Of a DNA stretch of 64,000 nucleotides, positions 12,560-22,500 are shown one piece after another. This stretch comes from Primula veris (taxonomy: Eukaryota; Streptophyta; Magnoliopsida; Ericales; Primulaceae): NCBI GenBank assembly GCA_963682055.1, contig OY821740.1, positions 35,050,795 to 35,114,794 on the forward strand. Direction: 5' to 3'. The position numbers and the translations under genes are program-made. The notes below the pieces were generated by a model. The model searched no databases, was not told the DNA's origin, and worked only from the letters and a program-made list of their open reading frames with translations. The first letter of the stretch is position 1. Every line of letters begins with the position of its first letter.

Positions 12560-12740
12560 GAATTTATACTAAAATGAGATATTTTAGAAAATTAAGTGTT
12601 AGATTTATACAAGTTACAAATAATATAACCAAAATGAAAAATAAAACTAAATTTCATCGAACTAATTTAACAGGATACCTGAACTGTGAAAATTATGATA
12701 GTTTAAAACGTAAATTGTTAAATTTATTAGGTTTGATATA
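12560..12740 (-). repeat. Inverted partial copy of the 430-bp repeat
   Basis: Read on the minus strand this stretch matches the second half of the tandem repeats: AACTATCATAATTTTCACAG, then a GATGAAATTTAGTTT block and CATTTTGGTTATATTATTTG. Together with the third direct copy it forms a large inverted repeat around the AT-rich spacer. An open frame read on the plus strand through it is a by-product. Confidence 0.7.
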
Positions 12741-12789
12741 TAAATCATTAAAAACAGTTAATAAAATAAAATAAAATAAATGTATTTTT

Positions 12790-13275
12790 CAGTGTTTTAA
12801 ATAGCGTTATCGCTATCGTAGCGTTTTTTCGAGAGAAACGCTAAAAGCGCTAATAGCGTTGCTATGTAGCGCTTTGCGATGTATTTTTTTTTGCCTAAAT
12901 ATGCACTAAACTTTAGAATATTTAACAAAAAAAAATAAAAATGTATAGTTATATTAGATAGTAATAAAAAAAAAAAAAAAAAAATTTGTTGTTGGTGAGT
13001 TTTGAACCTGGGTCTGCTGGAAAACACAGCACTGTCTCAACCATCTGGACTGCAGACACTTTTATGAAAATTATACAATATATATTAATTATTTAGATCC
13101 GCTGTTTTTTTTTACTCGCTATTTACGCTTTTGGTCCAGAATTTCGCGTTTTTTGCGCTTTTGGTCCCCTATAGCGCGATTTTAGCGCAATTCAACCCAA
13201 AATCGTGATTTTTCGTTGCGTTTTTTACCAAAACAACGCTATTTCGCACTACGTAGCGCGAATTTTAAAACAAAG
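12790..13275. mobile_element. hAT-type MITE, 486 bp, with perfect 8-bp target duplication
   Basis: Closely similar along its length to the element at 7974-8445. It is flanked by GTATTTTT on both sides (12782-12789 and 13276-13283). Termini start CAGTGTTTTAAA. It lies within 190 bp of the first receptor kinase start codon, so it may contribute to that promoter region. No coding capacity. Confidence 0.88.
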
Positions 13276-13417
13276 GTATTTTTTACTAAGTCAACTACAA
13301 GTCACCCCCAAAAAGCCAAACAGTATGGAATTTACTCATCTCACCGGCTTCGTCAAGATCTGGTGTGACACACACCAATGGTCCCAATAATTTTGAGAAG
13401 GATGTAAATATCTAGCC

Positions 13418-13425
13418 TATATATT
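13418..13425 (+). promoter_or_regulatory. TATA box of the first receptor kinase
   Basis: TATATATT lies 37-44 bp before the ATG at 13462, which predicts a leader of only about 10-15 nt. The paralogue has TATTTATT at the equivalent place (24465-24472), one base different and farther from its ATG. The surrounding promoter block (from GGAATTTACTCA to CAATGTCTTATC) is shared by both copies. Confidence 0.5.
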
Positions 13426-13461
13426 CAAACACAGACCAATGTCTTATCTCATAACAAACCC

Positions 13462-15867
13462 ATGGCTAAAAAAACCTTAGTCTCACTCCTTTTTCTCCTC
13501 ACACTACTCCCATCATCCTTTTCTTCCACCAAAATTATAACCAAAGGCTCCTCGCTCTCTGTCCAAAAGCCTGACGATGTTTTGATATCCCCAAAAGGAA
13601 CATTTTCGGCCGGATTTTACCCCGTTGGAAATAACGCATTTTGCTTTGCTATATGGCTAACAGAAAAAATGCATGATGGCAGTTTAACCGTCGTCTGGAT
13701 GGCCAACCGTGACCATCCTGTCAACGGTAAACGCTCGAAACTTACTCTCCTCAAAACTGGGAATCTCGTTTTAACAGACGCTGGGCAATTTATCGTGTGG
13801 GAGACACAGACTAGTTCGACCTCTCCCCTGGACTTGTCCCTTCACGATAATGGCAATCTCGTCCTTGACAGCCCTGAAATGAAAACGAGGCTCTGGCAAA
13901 GCTTTGATTTCCCGACAAATACCCTTCTGGCTAATCAACGACTCTCCAGCCAAACTAATCTAGTCTCATCTCGAAGCTTGGTGAACCATTCTTCGGGATC
14001 CTACATGCTATTTTTCGGCGATGATAATCTGCTTTATCTCCGTTTTTCTGGGCTCGACTTGTCAAGTGTCTACTGGCCCAATCCATGGTTCAATAGTTGG
14101 GAGAATGGTAGGACCAGTTATAACAACAGTAAGATTGCATTTTTCAATAACTCAGGCTATTTCCGGTCCACAGACGATTATAAGTTCACCTCCTCGGATT
14201 ATGGATCAAGGAACTTTAGAAGATTAACGATGGATATAGACGGAAATGTTAGAATGTACAGTCTGAACGAGGAGAAGAGGAAATGGACGGTGACGGGGCA
14301 AGTAATTCAACAGTCTTGTAAGATCCATGGAATTTGTGGTGCCAATTCTTTATGCACGTATGAGCCTCATGAGGGCAAAACGGGAAGGAGATGTACTTGT
14401 CTACCGGGGTACAAGATGAAGAACCATACTGATTGGTATTATGGTTGCGAACCAGACTTTAGGCATACTTGCAAGAAAAACCAAGATGAAGAATTCCTCT
14501 ATCTTCCTCATGTGGAATTTTACGGTTATGATATCAAATACATTGAAAATTGTTCTCTCCAAATGTGTAAGAATGAGTGTCTAAAGAGATGCAATTGTGT
14601 TGGTTTTCAGTTCAAATTTAATAAAGAAAAAGGGTTCTTTTCTTGTTATGCTAAATTACTCTTGGTCAATGGTTACCGCTCACCCGGTTTCGAAGATCCC
14701 ATGTACATTAGACTCCCCAAATCCGTACTCTCAATGCTTGATAGATATGAAAACTCCTCAAGAGAAGTCAGGTTAGATTGTTCTCATACAAATAGGGTAA
14801 TTCTCGACAGGTCATACAAGAAACATACAGAAAATGCGACATTGCAGTTTATGGCATGGTTCGCAACATCAATTGGTGGGATCGAGTTAGTTTTTATCTT
14901 CATCGTTTGGTGTTTTCTTTATCGAACTCACAGAAATTCGGATCCAGCACATGACTATTTACAAGTTGGATCTGGTTTCAAGAAATACACCTATGAGGAA
15001 ATGAAAAAAGCCACGGAGAATTTTAGCAAAGAAATTGGAAGGGGAAGTGGTGGCGTCGTTTATAAAGGGCGATTACCGGATCACAGAATAGCAGCTATAA
15101 AGCGGCTCAACGAAGCTAACCAAGGAGAAGCAGAGTTCTTGGCCGAGGTAAGCACGATAGGCGAACTTAACCATATGAATTTGATAGAAATGTGGGGGTA
15201 TTGTGTCGAGGGAAAGCACAGGCTTCTAGTCTACCAGTACATGGAACACGGATCGTTGGAAAAGAAGCTAAGTTCAAACGCCCTTGATTCGGAAAAGAGG
15301 TTCGATATAGCAGTTGGCACCGCAAGAGGCCTTGCTTATTTGCACGAAGAGTGTTTGGAGTGGGTTTTGCACTGCGACGTTAAGCCTCAGAATGTGCTTT
15401 TGGACACGAATTTGAACCCAAAAGTGGCAGATTTCGGGCTATCCAAGTTGTTAAAGCGCACGGGTGGAAACGATGCAAGGTTTTCTACCATAAGAGGGAC
15501 CCGAGGATACATGGCTCCCGAGTGGATTTTCAATCTTGCTATCACTTCAAAAGTCGACGTGTATAGCTACGGGGTTGTCGTGTTGGAGATGGTTACGGGG
15601 AAGAGCCCGATGGGGGGTGACGATGTATCGGGTGTATTGGAGATGGAGCAAAGAGGGCTTGTTAATTGGGTGAGGGAGAAAATGAGTGGAAATAACACAA
15701 ATGGGAGCGGTGTTGAAAGGATTATAGATCCTAGGATGGAAGGTAACTATGATTTAAACAAAATGGAAACTCTGGTTTCAGTGGCTTTACAATGTGTGGA
15801 GGAGGATAAAGATGCAAGACCTACAATGAGACAGGTGGTGCAGATGCTTATAGAATCTGAGGATTAA
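13462..15867 (+). CDS. G-type lectin S-receptor-like serine/threonine kinase, copy 1
   Basis: Intronless, 801 residues, the usual length for the PK1-like branch. Residues 1-21 are a signal peptide. Then follow a mannose-binding (bulb-type) lectin domain with the VWMANRD motif, an S-locus glycoprotein region with an EGF-like cysteine cluster (CKIHGICGANSLC), a PAN/apple domain (about 359-420), a transmembrane helix (about 463-487) and a cytosolic kinase. The kinase has the glycine loop GRGSGGVVYKG (about 526-536), ATP-anchoring K547, catalytic HCDVKPQN (637-644), DFG (657-659) and MAPEW, so it should be active. Because Cys replaces Arg before the catalytic Asp it is a non-RD kinase, a class rich in immune receptors. 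It acts at the plasma membrane; the ligand is unknown. Its tandem paralogue lies 8.6 kb downstream. The start follows CCC before ATG and is conserved in the paralogue. Confidence 0.95.
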   Translation: MAKKTLVSLLFLLTLLPSSFSSTKIITKGSSLSVQKPDDVLISPKGTFSAGFYPVGNNAFCFAIWLTEKMHDGSLTVVWMANRDHPVNGKRSKLTLLKTGNLVLTDAGQFIVWETQTSSTSPLDLSLHDNGNLVLDSPEMKTRLWQSFDFPTNTLLANQRLSSQTNLVSSRSLVNHSSGSYMLFFGDDNLLYLRFSGLDLSSVYWPNPWFNSWENGRTSYNNSKIAFFNNSGYFRSTDDYKFTSSDYGSRNFRRLTMDIDGNVRMYSLNEEKRKWTVTGQVIQQSCKIHGICGANSLCTYEPHEGKTGRRCTCLPGYKMKNHTDWYYGCEPDFRHTCKKNQDEEFLYLPHVEFYGYDIKYIENCSLQMCKNECLKRCNCVGFQFKFNKEKGFFSCYAKLLLVNGYRSPGFEDPMYIRLPKSVLSMLDRYENSSREVRLDCSHTNRVILDRSYKKHTENATLQFMAWFATSIGGIELVFIFIVWCFLYRTHRNSDPAHDYLQVGSGFKKYTYEEMKKATENFSKEIGRGSGGVVYKGRLPDHRIAAIKRLNEANQGEAEFLAEVSTIGELNHMNLIEMWGYCVEGKHRLLVYQYMEHGSLEKKLSSNALDSEKRFDIAVGTARGLAYLHEECLEWVLHCDVKPQNVLLDTNLNPKVADFGLSKLLKRTGGNDARFSTIRGTRGYMAPEWIFNLAITSKVDVYSYGVVVLEMVTGKSPMGGDDVSGVLEMEQRGLVNWVREKMSGNNTNGSGVERIIDPRMEGNYDLNKMETLVSVALQCVEEDKDARPTMRQVVQMLIESED

Positions 15868-16777
15868 TGGGTTTTTATCATCAAATATTAGTACCTTGTC
15901 TTGATAAATTTTATAAATACAGTAGCATTCCACATGAAAATAAAAGTTTGATGTTTTATCGTTTAGTTTGATGAAGAGCTGTGAGAAGTTTGAGAGGAGC
16001 AGTCATGTATGTGTTTTGTATCTTATTGTTTAAAATGTTTTAAAAAATATATAATGATATTATGTGGTAAAATTCAAGGTTTTGTAGTTCTACTTTTCTC
16101 TAGTTGTTTAAGAGTTCATTCTGCTCCTTTCAATGATTTCATTCTACTGCACTATACTATTATTACTTCTAAAAAATATAGGTTGAATCAAAATAGATCC
16201 ACCGATCATGAAGAGAAGATTATTAGGTAGCATTGGCAAAGTGGCGGCAGGGGCGACCCTATAGGTTAACCCGTCCTAGTTAGTTAACTTTTTTTCTACT
16301 CGGTCCGCCCTTTTAGTCAATTGTGCAACAAATATAGATAACATGTAAATATACTTTTTACGATTCATAAAAATCTAAATGCACACCTTGTTGCTCGCTT
16401 GGCTAAACATAAACATATAAGTGTAATCATTTCATAAAAATAAGTTATATGTTAAAGTTTATATATTAAACATGTTATCTAGTGTGCAGTAGTTGATCAA
16501 ATGGTAGTGTACTGTCACTTTGCCAAACATAAGGTGTTGTGTTCCTAACTTGGCGTTAGCTCTTGCAATTTTTTTCTCGCTTTAATTAATCAAAAGAAAA
16601 TGGAAAAAATTTGGTGAGACGAAATTTGAACCATGTACGTCTCACTCCCGGTTGATTATAAAACCTAACTTAATAACCAATCTACCAGAAACGCTGCATG
16701 TTATTTTAGTGTAGTATATAGCCTGCAAATCTATGTAATAATTTGTTAACGATCAATGCACTTTCAGTTTTTGTTAT
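15868..16777. other. 3' flank of receptor kinase copy 1
   Basis: Contains the 3' untranslated region (AATAAAAG near 15940) and sequence shared with unit 2 at 26924-27164 and 35552-36227. At about 16096 it preserves the uninterrupted TACTTTTCTCTAG target into which the LINE of unit 2 inserted. I see no gene. Confidence 0.7.
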
Positions 16778-17179
16778 GCATGCGGGTACATATTTTCTCA
16801 GATTACATTTATTAGGTTTTCATCAGATTATCGGGTTTTTCAAGTCTATTCGTAATTATTTTTAGATTATATTTTTTAAATCAACGTTTTATATTATTTA
16901 AAAGTGTTTGTTAAAAAAAATTGTCAAATTTGAAATTTATATATTTTTTTGGTATTTAATTGTTTGTTTGACAATTTATAAGGTATTAATACTAATAAGT
17001 AGCAAAAAATATATAAAATATCAAATTTTACAGTTTTTTTTAATAAATACTTTATAAATAATATATAACGTTGATTTAAAACATAAAATTAAAAAATAAT
17101 CATAAATACACTTGAAAACCCCGATAAACTAATGAAAACTTGATAAATGTAACATGGGGAAATGTGCACCAGTGTATGC
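16778..17179. mobile_element. Foldback-type MITE with long inverted arms, unit 1 copy
   Basis: The two halves are imperfect reverse complements over most of about 400 bp. The left arm contains TTCATCAGATTATCGGGTTT and AAATCAACGTTTTATATT; the right arm has their complements near 17040-17140. Outer ends read GCATGC and GTATGC. The same element, with an extra insertion, sits at 36228-36870. I found no clear target duplication. Confidence 0.7.
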
Positions 17180-17482
17180 GAACCAGAGATGTTATAAGGC
17201 ATCCCGAGTGTTATGGTATTCTAGAAATTAGTCAATATAATAAATGGATTATTAATTATAGAACAAATTATGAAATAAAATAAAATTACAAATGAATGGG
17301 GAACTTTTTTTACAATTGTGTTGTTAATGGTATTCTTGAGAACTTGAGTATGGGTATTATCCAAGAAGTTAGGCAGGAACAAAGGGGAAGATGTGTGGTA
17401 ATAATTGGACAACATAACAAATCAAATTATTATTTTTTGTAATCACAGATAGATAATTGAAATTATCTTAGTAGTACAAAGG
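17180..17482. other. Shared noncoding segment between the foldback element and the unit-1-only insertion
   Basis: Matches 36871-37169 of unit 2 with few changes. There is no coding frame supported in both copies. Confidence 0.6.
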
Positions 17483-17526
17483 GTAAAATGGGAGACTTTC
17501 CAAATCTTCTATCCCATTTCTCCATC

Positions 17527-17843
17527 TCCTTCCGTGCACACTTGCTTATTTTATCAAAAAAAATTCTAAAAAACTTGAAAAAAATTATACAATTACTATA
17601 ATACATGCATCAATACATTCCAATAATTATTTTTAAAAGAAAATCCATACAAAATTTATTTTGGAATAAATGTATAAATTAGTGTAAATTAAACATTAAA
17701 TATTAAAAAAATTGTCTAAAACAATATTATGTTCAAATATTTTAAAATTTGAATAAAATATAATATAAAAGTTTATAAACTTACGGTATAAGTTGTGAAA
17801 ATTTAAAATTTGTGTGAAAATAAGCAAGGAGACACGAAAAGAG
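17527..17843. mobile_element. MITE with CTYYTTCCGTG ends, nested in the 1.13-kb insertion
   Basis: Left end CTCCTTCCGTGCACACTTGC and right end, read on the minus strand, CTCTTTTCGTGTCTCCTTGC are inverted repeats. The whole interior matches, in reverse orientation, the element at 54082-54403. The target duplication is unclear. Confidence 0.7.
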
Positions 17844-17906
17844 ATAGAGAATAGGGGTATAATATTTGGACTCCCCATTTAAGGATGGTACTCTGAAACT
17901 TTCAAC

Positions 17907-18010
17907 CCTTAGATTTAGAACAGAAGATCTGATGGTACAAAATGGGAGCTCAGGAGAGTCCTCAAACTCCAACACTCTTAACCCTTGGATTTAGAACAGA
18001 AGATCTGATA
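17907..18010. repeat. Short direct duplication inside the insertion
   Basis: The phrase ACCCTTAGATTTAGAACAGA followed by AGATCTGAT appears near 17907-17935 and again, as ACCCTTGGATTTAGAACAGA, near 17981-18010. Roughly 73 bp separates the two. Confidence 0.7.
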
Positions 18011-18269
18011 GATGGAATGAATATACTTTAAAAAGTAAAATGGTACTGGATTTTTTTATTTTTTTTAATAGTTCTTTGGTTTTTCACTTCCTTTCTTTCT
18101 AACTATGCCCATACTATTAGCCAAATATCTAGATTTGGCTCTTATTTTCAAACATAAAGTGATGTGTTTTTTATTTTTATTTTATGATTCGTCAAAGAAA
18201 ATATGAATGGCTTTTAACGGTTATAATTGGTTTTCAAAGATTTTGAGTTTTTTAATTTGGAGGGTTAGA

Positions 18270-18410
18270 ATGATTTAGGTTTTATAATTTAGGATTAATT
18301 CATTTGGGTTTAGGGTTTATTCATTTGGGTGTAGGGTTTATTTATTTGGGTTTATGGTTATTGATTTGGTTTTAGGGTTTATTGATTGTTTTGGTTTTAT
18401 TGATTTGAGT
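18270..18410. repeat. Degenerate TTTAGGGTTTAT minisatellite
   Basis: Five to six units of about 20 bp alternate TTTAGGGTTTATT with CATTTGGG or GATTTGG. The core equals the plant telomere heptamer, but interspersed rather than in tandem runs. Confidence 0.6.
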
Positions 18411-18621
18411 TTATAGAGTTTCTAGATGCTTAAATGAAATACAGGATAAAATCTTCACACAAAAAATACAGAAGGGATGTAGTCTAATAGAAGTGATAGC
18501 AGCATAAAATTGTGAGCCCATTTTGTTTGTATCTATTTAGATTGAATTTAAAATAAAGTGGAAAAGTCTGAGTACGACTTTTTTTTATCAGGGAGTCTGG
18601 CACTCTTATTCGTACAAAGAG

Positions 18622-19238
18622 GGTCCAGATTCAAGGCAATGGATTACAGATAAATAATTGAAATAGTGAAACAAATGCATGCAAAACATGGCCTATAAAA
18701 TCTCTTTTGAATATTTTACCATTTATAAATCCAACCTTACTTATCATGTTAGTTAATCCTAGCCATTCCTTATTTTGCTGACCTGTTTATTCTCTTGCCT
18801 AGCAAAAAACAGTTTGTTCCACAAATTCTGACCTAGCTAAACTCTCTCTCATTCCATATATCTGCATTGATATAGATATGGCTTGAGGAAAACCTTTCTG
18901 GTTTTGTTGGTAACTAATTATCAGCTTGGATTATCAACATTACTGAAGAATAGTACTTTTTGAAGACTATTATTAGGGCTTTACTTCATACAAATCTGAA
19001 TTTGGGTATGCAAAGTCTCTCCCCTTAAATCTACGTTAAACTATCAGTCTATCTCTGTTTGGTTCGATTTTGATATTGGATTTTGAAAAATGATTGTAGA
19101 CCTCTGTATGATAATATTAATCCCTTGTTTGATTGTTTTGTAGTTTTAAGAAAAAAAATCTATTGACTTTCCAGGTCTCGTAATCTATGCATATAAAATG
19201 AGCGGCATACAAAAAAACTCATCAAAAAAGTTAATTTG
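18622..19238. other. Shared noncoding segment upstream of the Copia insertion
   Basis: Aligns with 37171-37790 of unit 2. It includes several blocks identical in both copies, for example CCTAGCCATTCCTTATTTTG. No gene recognised. Confidence 0.6.
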
Positions 19239-19243
19239 AAAGT

Positions 19244-19517
19244 TGTTAGCTTAAAATGAAGCTTTGTATCAGAGTAAAATAGTACAAAATGAAAGTAAGA
19301 AAAACCAAATTCACTAATACTTTTATTGATGAAATAAGCATCACTTGTATAGGCTCAAAAACAGTAATGGATGAAACATAAAAATAGGAACAAACAATTA
19401 GAAACTATGCACTATCTAACGTGCTGAAACAAACTCAAATAAATCCTAATAAACTCATACAAACCAGTAAACATAAACTGAACAAGATAAACATCAACTA
19501 ATAACTTTTATTCAATA
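19244..19517 (-). repeat. 3' LTR of the Copia element
   Basis: Read on the plus strand it begins TGTTAGCTTAAAATG and ends TTTTATTCAATA. The terminal CA seen in the other LTR is TA here. About 274 bp against 268 bp for the partner, with visible substitutions and small indels. Confidence 0.9.
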
Positions 19518-19530
19518 ATCTCTCCCTTAA
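19518..19530 (-). other. Polypurine tract of the Copia element
   Basis: On the minus strand the sequence immediately before the 3' LTR reads TTAAGGGAGAGAT, a purine run at the place where plus-strand synthesis would be primed. Confidence 0.7.
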
Positions 19531-19556
19531 ACTGAAAGCTTTTCAGACATCAGTTT

Positions 19557-22500
19557 AATGTAGTAGTGCGTCCTTCAATGTCAAAAGTGCACAAACCAAG
19601 CAAATTTCTCAGATTTTGGAAGGAAATAAATCTGAGAGGCTTATTAAATATATCCGCCAAATTGTCTTCATTTCTGCAATAATTCAGATAAATTGTTCCT
19701 TCATTATTCAGGTCTCTAAGAAAATATTACTTCACATCAATATGCTTGCTTCTCCCATGTAGCACTGGATTTTTTGAGAGTTTAATGGTTGAACTGTTAT
19801 CACAAAATATTGTTGTTGCTCCTTCTTGTTTGGAATATAATTCTTCAAGAACATTCCTCAACCATATAGCCTGGCAAGCACAAGTTGTTGCAGCAACAAA
19901 TTCAACTTATGTAGATGACAAAATAACAATTGGTTGCTTTTTAAAGGACCACGAAATAGCGCATGTACCCATCATAAAAACATACCCCGAAGTACTTTTT
20001 CTATCTTCAAGATCTCCCGCATAATTGCTATCAGTAAACCCTAACAAATCTGATTTTTCACCCCTTTTATAGAATAAACCAAAGTCTTTCGTTCCTTGCA
20101 AATAACGTAAAATTCTCTTAGCAGCCAACAAATGCAATTCTGTTGGATTTTCCATAGATCTGCTAATAATACTTACAGAATGCATTATGTCGGGTCTCGT
20201 ACCAGTCAAATACATCAAACTTCCCACAATTTGCTTATAGAGTGTACTGTTAACTTTCTTTCCCCCATCATCTTTTGTAAGCTTAGTACCAAACTCAATT
20301 TGAGTACTAACAGGATTGCAATCCGTCATCTCAAACATGTTCAATATTTTCCGAACATACTTTTTTTGAGAAATAAAAATCCCTTCTGCCGATTGCACAA
20401 CTTCGATACCCAAGAAATAATGCATCTTACCAAGATGACTCATTTCAAATTCAGTTATCATAGACTTTTTGAACTCATAAACCATGGGATCATCATTTCC
20501 AGTAAATATGAGATCATGTACGTATAAGCTTACAATGAGCATTTTTCCACCAGCTTCACTTTTAACAAATAATGTGTGCTCATATGGACATTTTTTAAAA
20601 TCTTCTTTCAACAAATAAGATTCAATGCGACTGTACCAAGCCCATGGGGCCTGTTTTAGACGATAAAGGGCCTTTTTTAATCGATAAACTTTATGCTCAT
20701 TACCAAGCTTAATATATCCAAGTAGTTGTTTAATAAATACCTGCTCCTCCAAGTTTTCGTGTAAAAATGCCGATTTGACATCCAACTAAAATATAGGCCA
20801 TGAATTTTATGCCGCCAAGGCTATCACCAATATGATTGTATAGAGTCTTCCAACTGGAGCAAAAACTTCTTTATAATCGATTCCGTATTCTTGCTTGTAT
20901 CCCTTAGTTACCAATCGCGCTTTATACTTGTCAACCTCACCATTTTACCTTATTTTCGTTTTGAAAACCCACTTCACGCCAATGTTTTTTGACCTTTTGG
21001 AAGATCAGATAAATCCCAAGCATCATTTTCCTCAATGGATTCAATTTCATTGTCCATTGCTTTTCACCATTTTGCTTCTTTAACAGCACTTTCAAAATTG
21101 GTAGGATCACAATCAGAAATTAGAGCAAAGTGAGTAACTGGATCATCAATTTGGTTGACTCTAGTTACCTTATAATCCTTCATTCATGCAGGCCTTTTTT
21201 GAACTCGGCTTAAAGAACGGGATTCAACTTCTTCTGCAATAGTTTCGGCTGCTGATGACATTTCAGTAGCTATTGGTGACATTTCGCTAGCTGTTGAAGT
21301 GTCACTCAATGGGTTTTCGGGCTTCGGATCTGCTCCGTTTTGATGAAGTAAAGGCTCCGACATTTCTTATATAGTTTCATTATCAAAATTAAAAGGACTA
21401 GGTTATTGTCCATCCCAATTCCAGGTGTTCTCTTCGTCGAAAATAACATCTCTACTGGTCACAATTTTTTTCGTGACTGGATCGAACAATTTATAGGCCT
21501 TTGATGCTTCGCTTACTCCGAGAAAGACACATTTTTATCCTTTATTATCAAGTTTCTTCCTCTTCACATCTGGTATACATGCATAAGCGATGTAACCAAA
21601 AATTCTGAAATGATCTATGACTGGTCTACGACTAGTCCAAGCCTTTTCCAGTGTCATATTTAGGACAACAAAAGTAGGGCTTCTATTTAACACATGAATG
21701 CTCCAGTTTACCGCTTCTGGCAAAAAATATTTAGGTACTCTTCCCCTTATCAACAAGTTTCTCACCATATTCAGAATAGTTCTATTTTTTCTCTCCGATA
21801 CACCATTTTGTTGCGGTGTATAAGCACCACGATCAGTACGAAGGGTCTTAATGGTTTTTCTTGTTTCGTTTTCAACACGTGCCTTGAAACTTTTGAATGA
21901 AATAAAACCTTCAGATTTCTCTTTCAAAAAATAAATTCAAGTTTTACGAGTATAGTCATTGATGAAAGTAATAAAGTATCTTTTACCCCCATTAGAAGTT
22001 GGATTTATTGGCCCACAAATATCATAATGTACCAGCTCCAGTGTCGTTTTTGCTCTCCACGATTTTCCTTGAGGGAATGGAGAACGATGTTGTTTGCCAA
22101 CACCACATTCTTCACATACTATAGAAGGAATAACAATCTCAGGAAGTCCAATAACCATATTTTTCTTCTGAAGAGTTTTTAAGCCACCAAAATTTAAGTG
22201 ACCATAGCGAAGATGCCAAATTCATGAAGTATTATCAAGTTCAGCTTTTAAACAAGATTGAATACTTTCAATTATCAAAGGAAATAGTCTGTTAGAGCTC
22301 ATTTGCACAACAACAATGGCTCCTCTAGCAGGGTCATATATCTCACAAGCACCATTTTGTATTGTAATTATGTAACCCTTTTCTTGCATCTGACCAGCAC
22401 TTAGCAAATTACTTTTCAAGTCAGGCACATAAAAAACATTCGAAATCGTTTCTAGAAACCCATTCTTAGATTTTATAGAAATATCACCTTTTCTCATGAC

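Larger units (their letters stand above)
17483..18611. mobile_element. 1.13-kb insertion present only in unit 1 (possible non-autonomous Mutator-like element)
   Basis: Unit 2 reads straight through this position (AGTACAAAGGGGGTCCAG near 37162-37180). In unit 1 the insertion is bounded by GTACAAAGG (17474-17482) and GTACAAAGA (18612-18620), a 9-bp direct repeat with one mismatch, the length produced by Mutator-like elements. Both ends start with G but inverted repeats are weak. It carries no transposase and contains a nested MITE (about 17527-17843) and a TTTAGGG-like minisatellite (about 18270-18410). Confidence 0.6.

Noticed and set aside
12574..12774. Plus-strand open frame of 66 residues
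   Set aside because: It reads the inverted copy of the noncoding 430-bp repeat.
12985..13025. tRNA-like phrase TTTGAACCTGGGTCT
   Set aside because: No cloverleaf can be formed around it and it lies inside a MITE; the sibling element lacks it.
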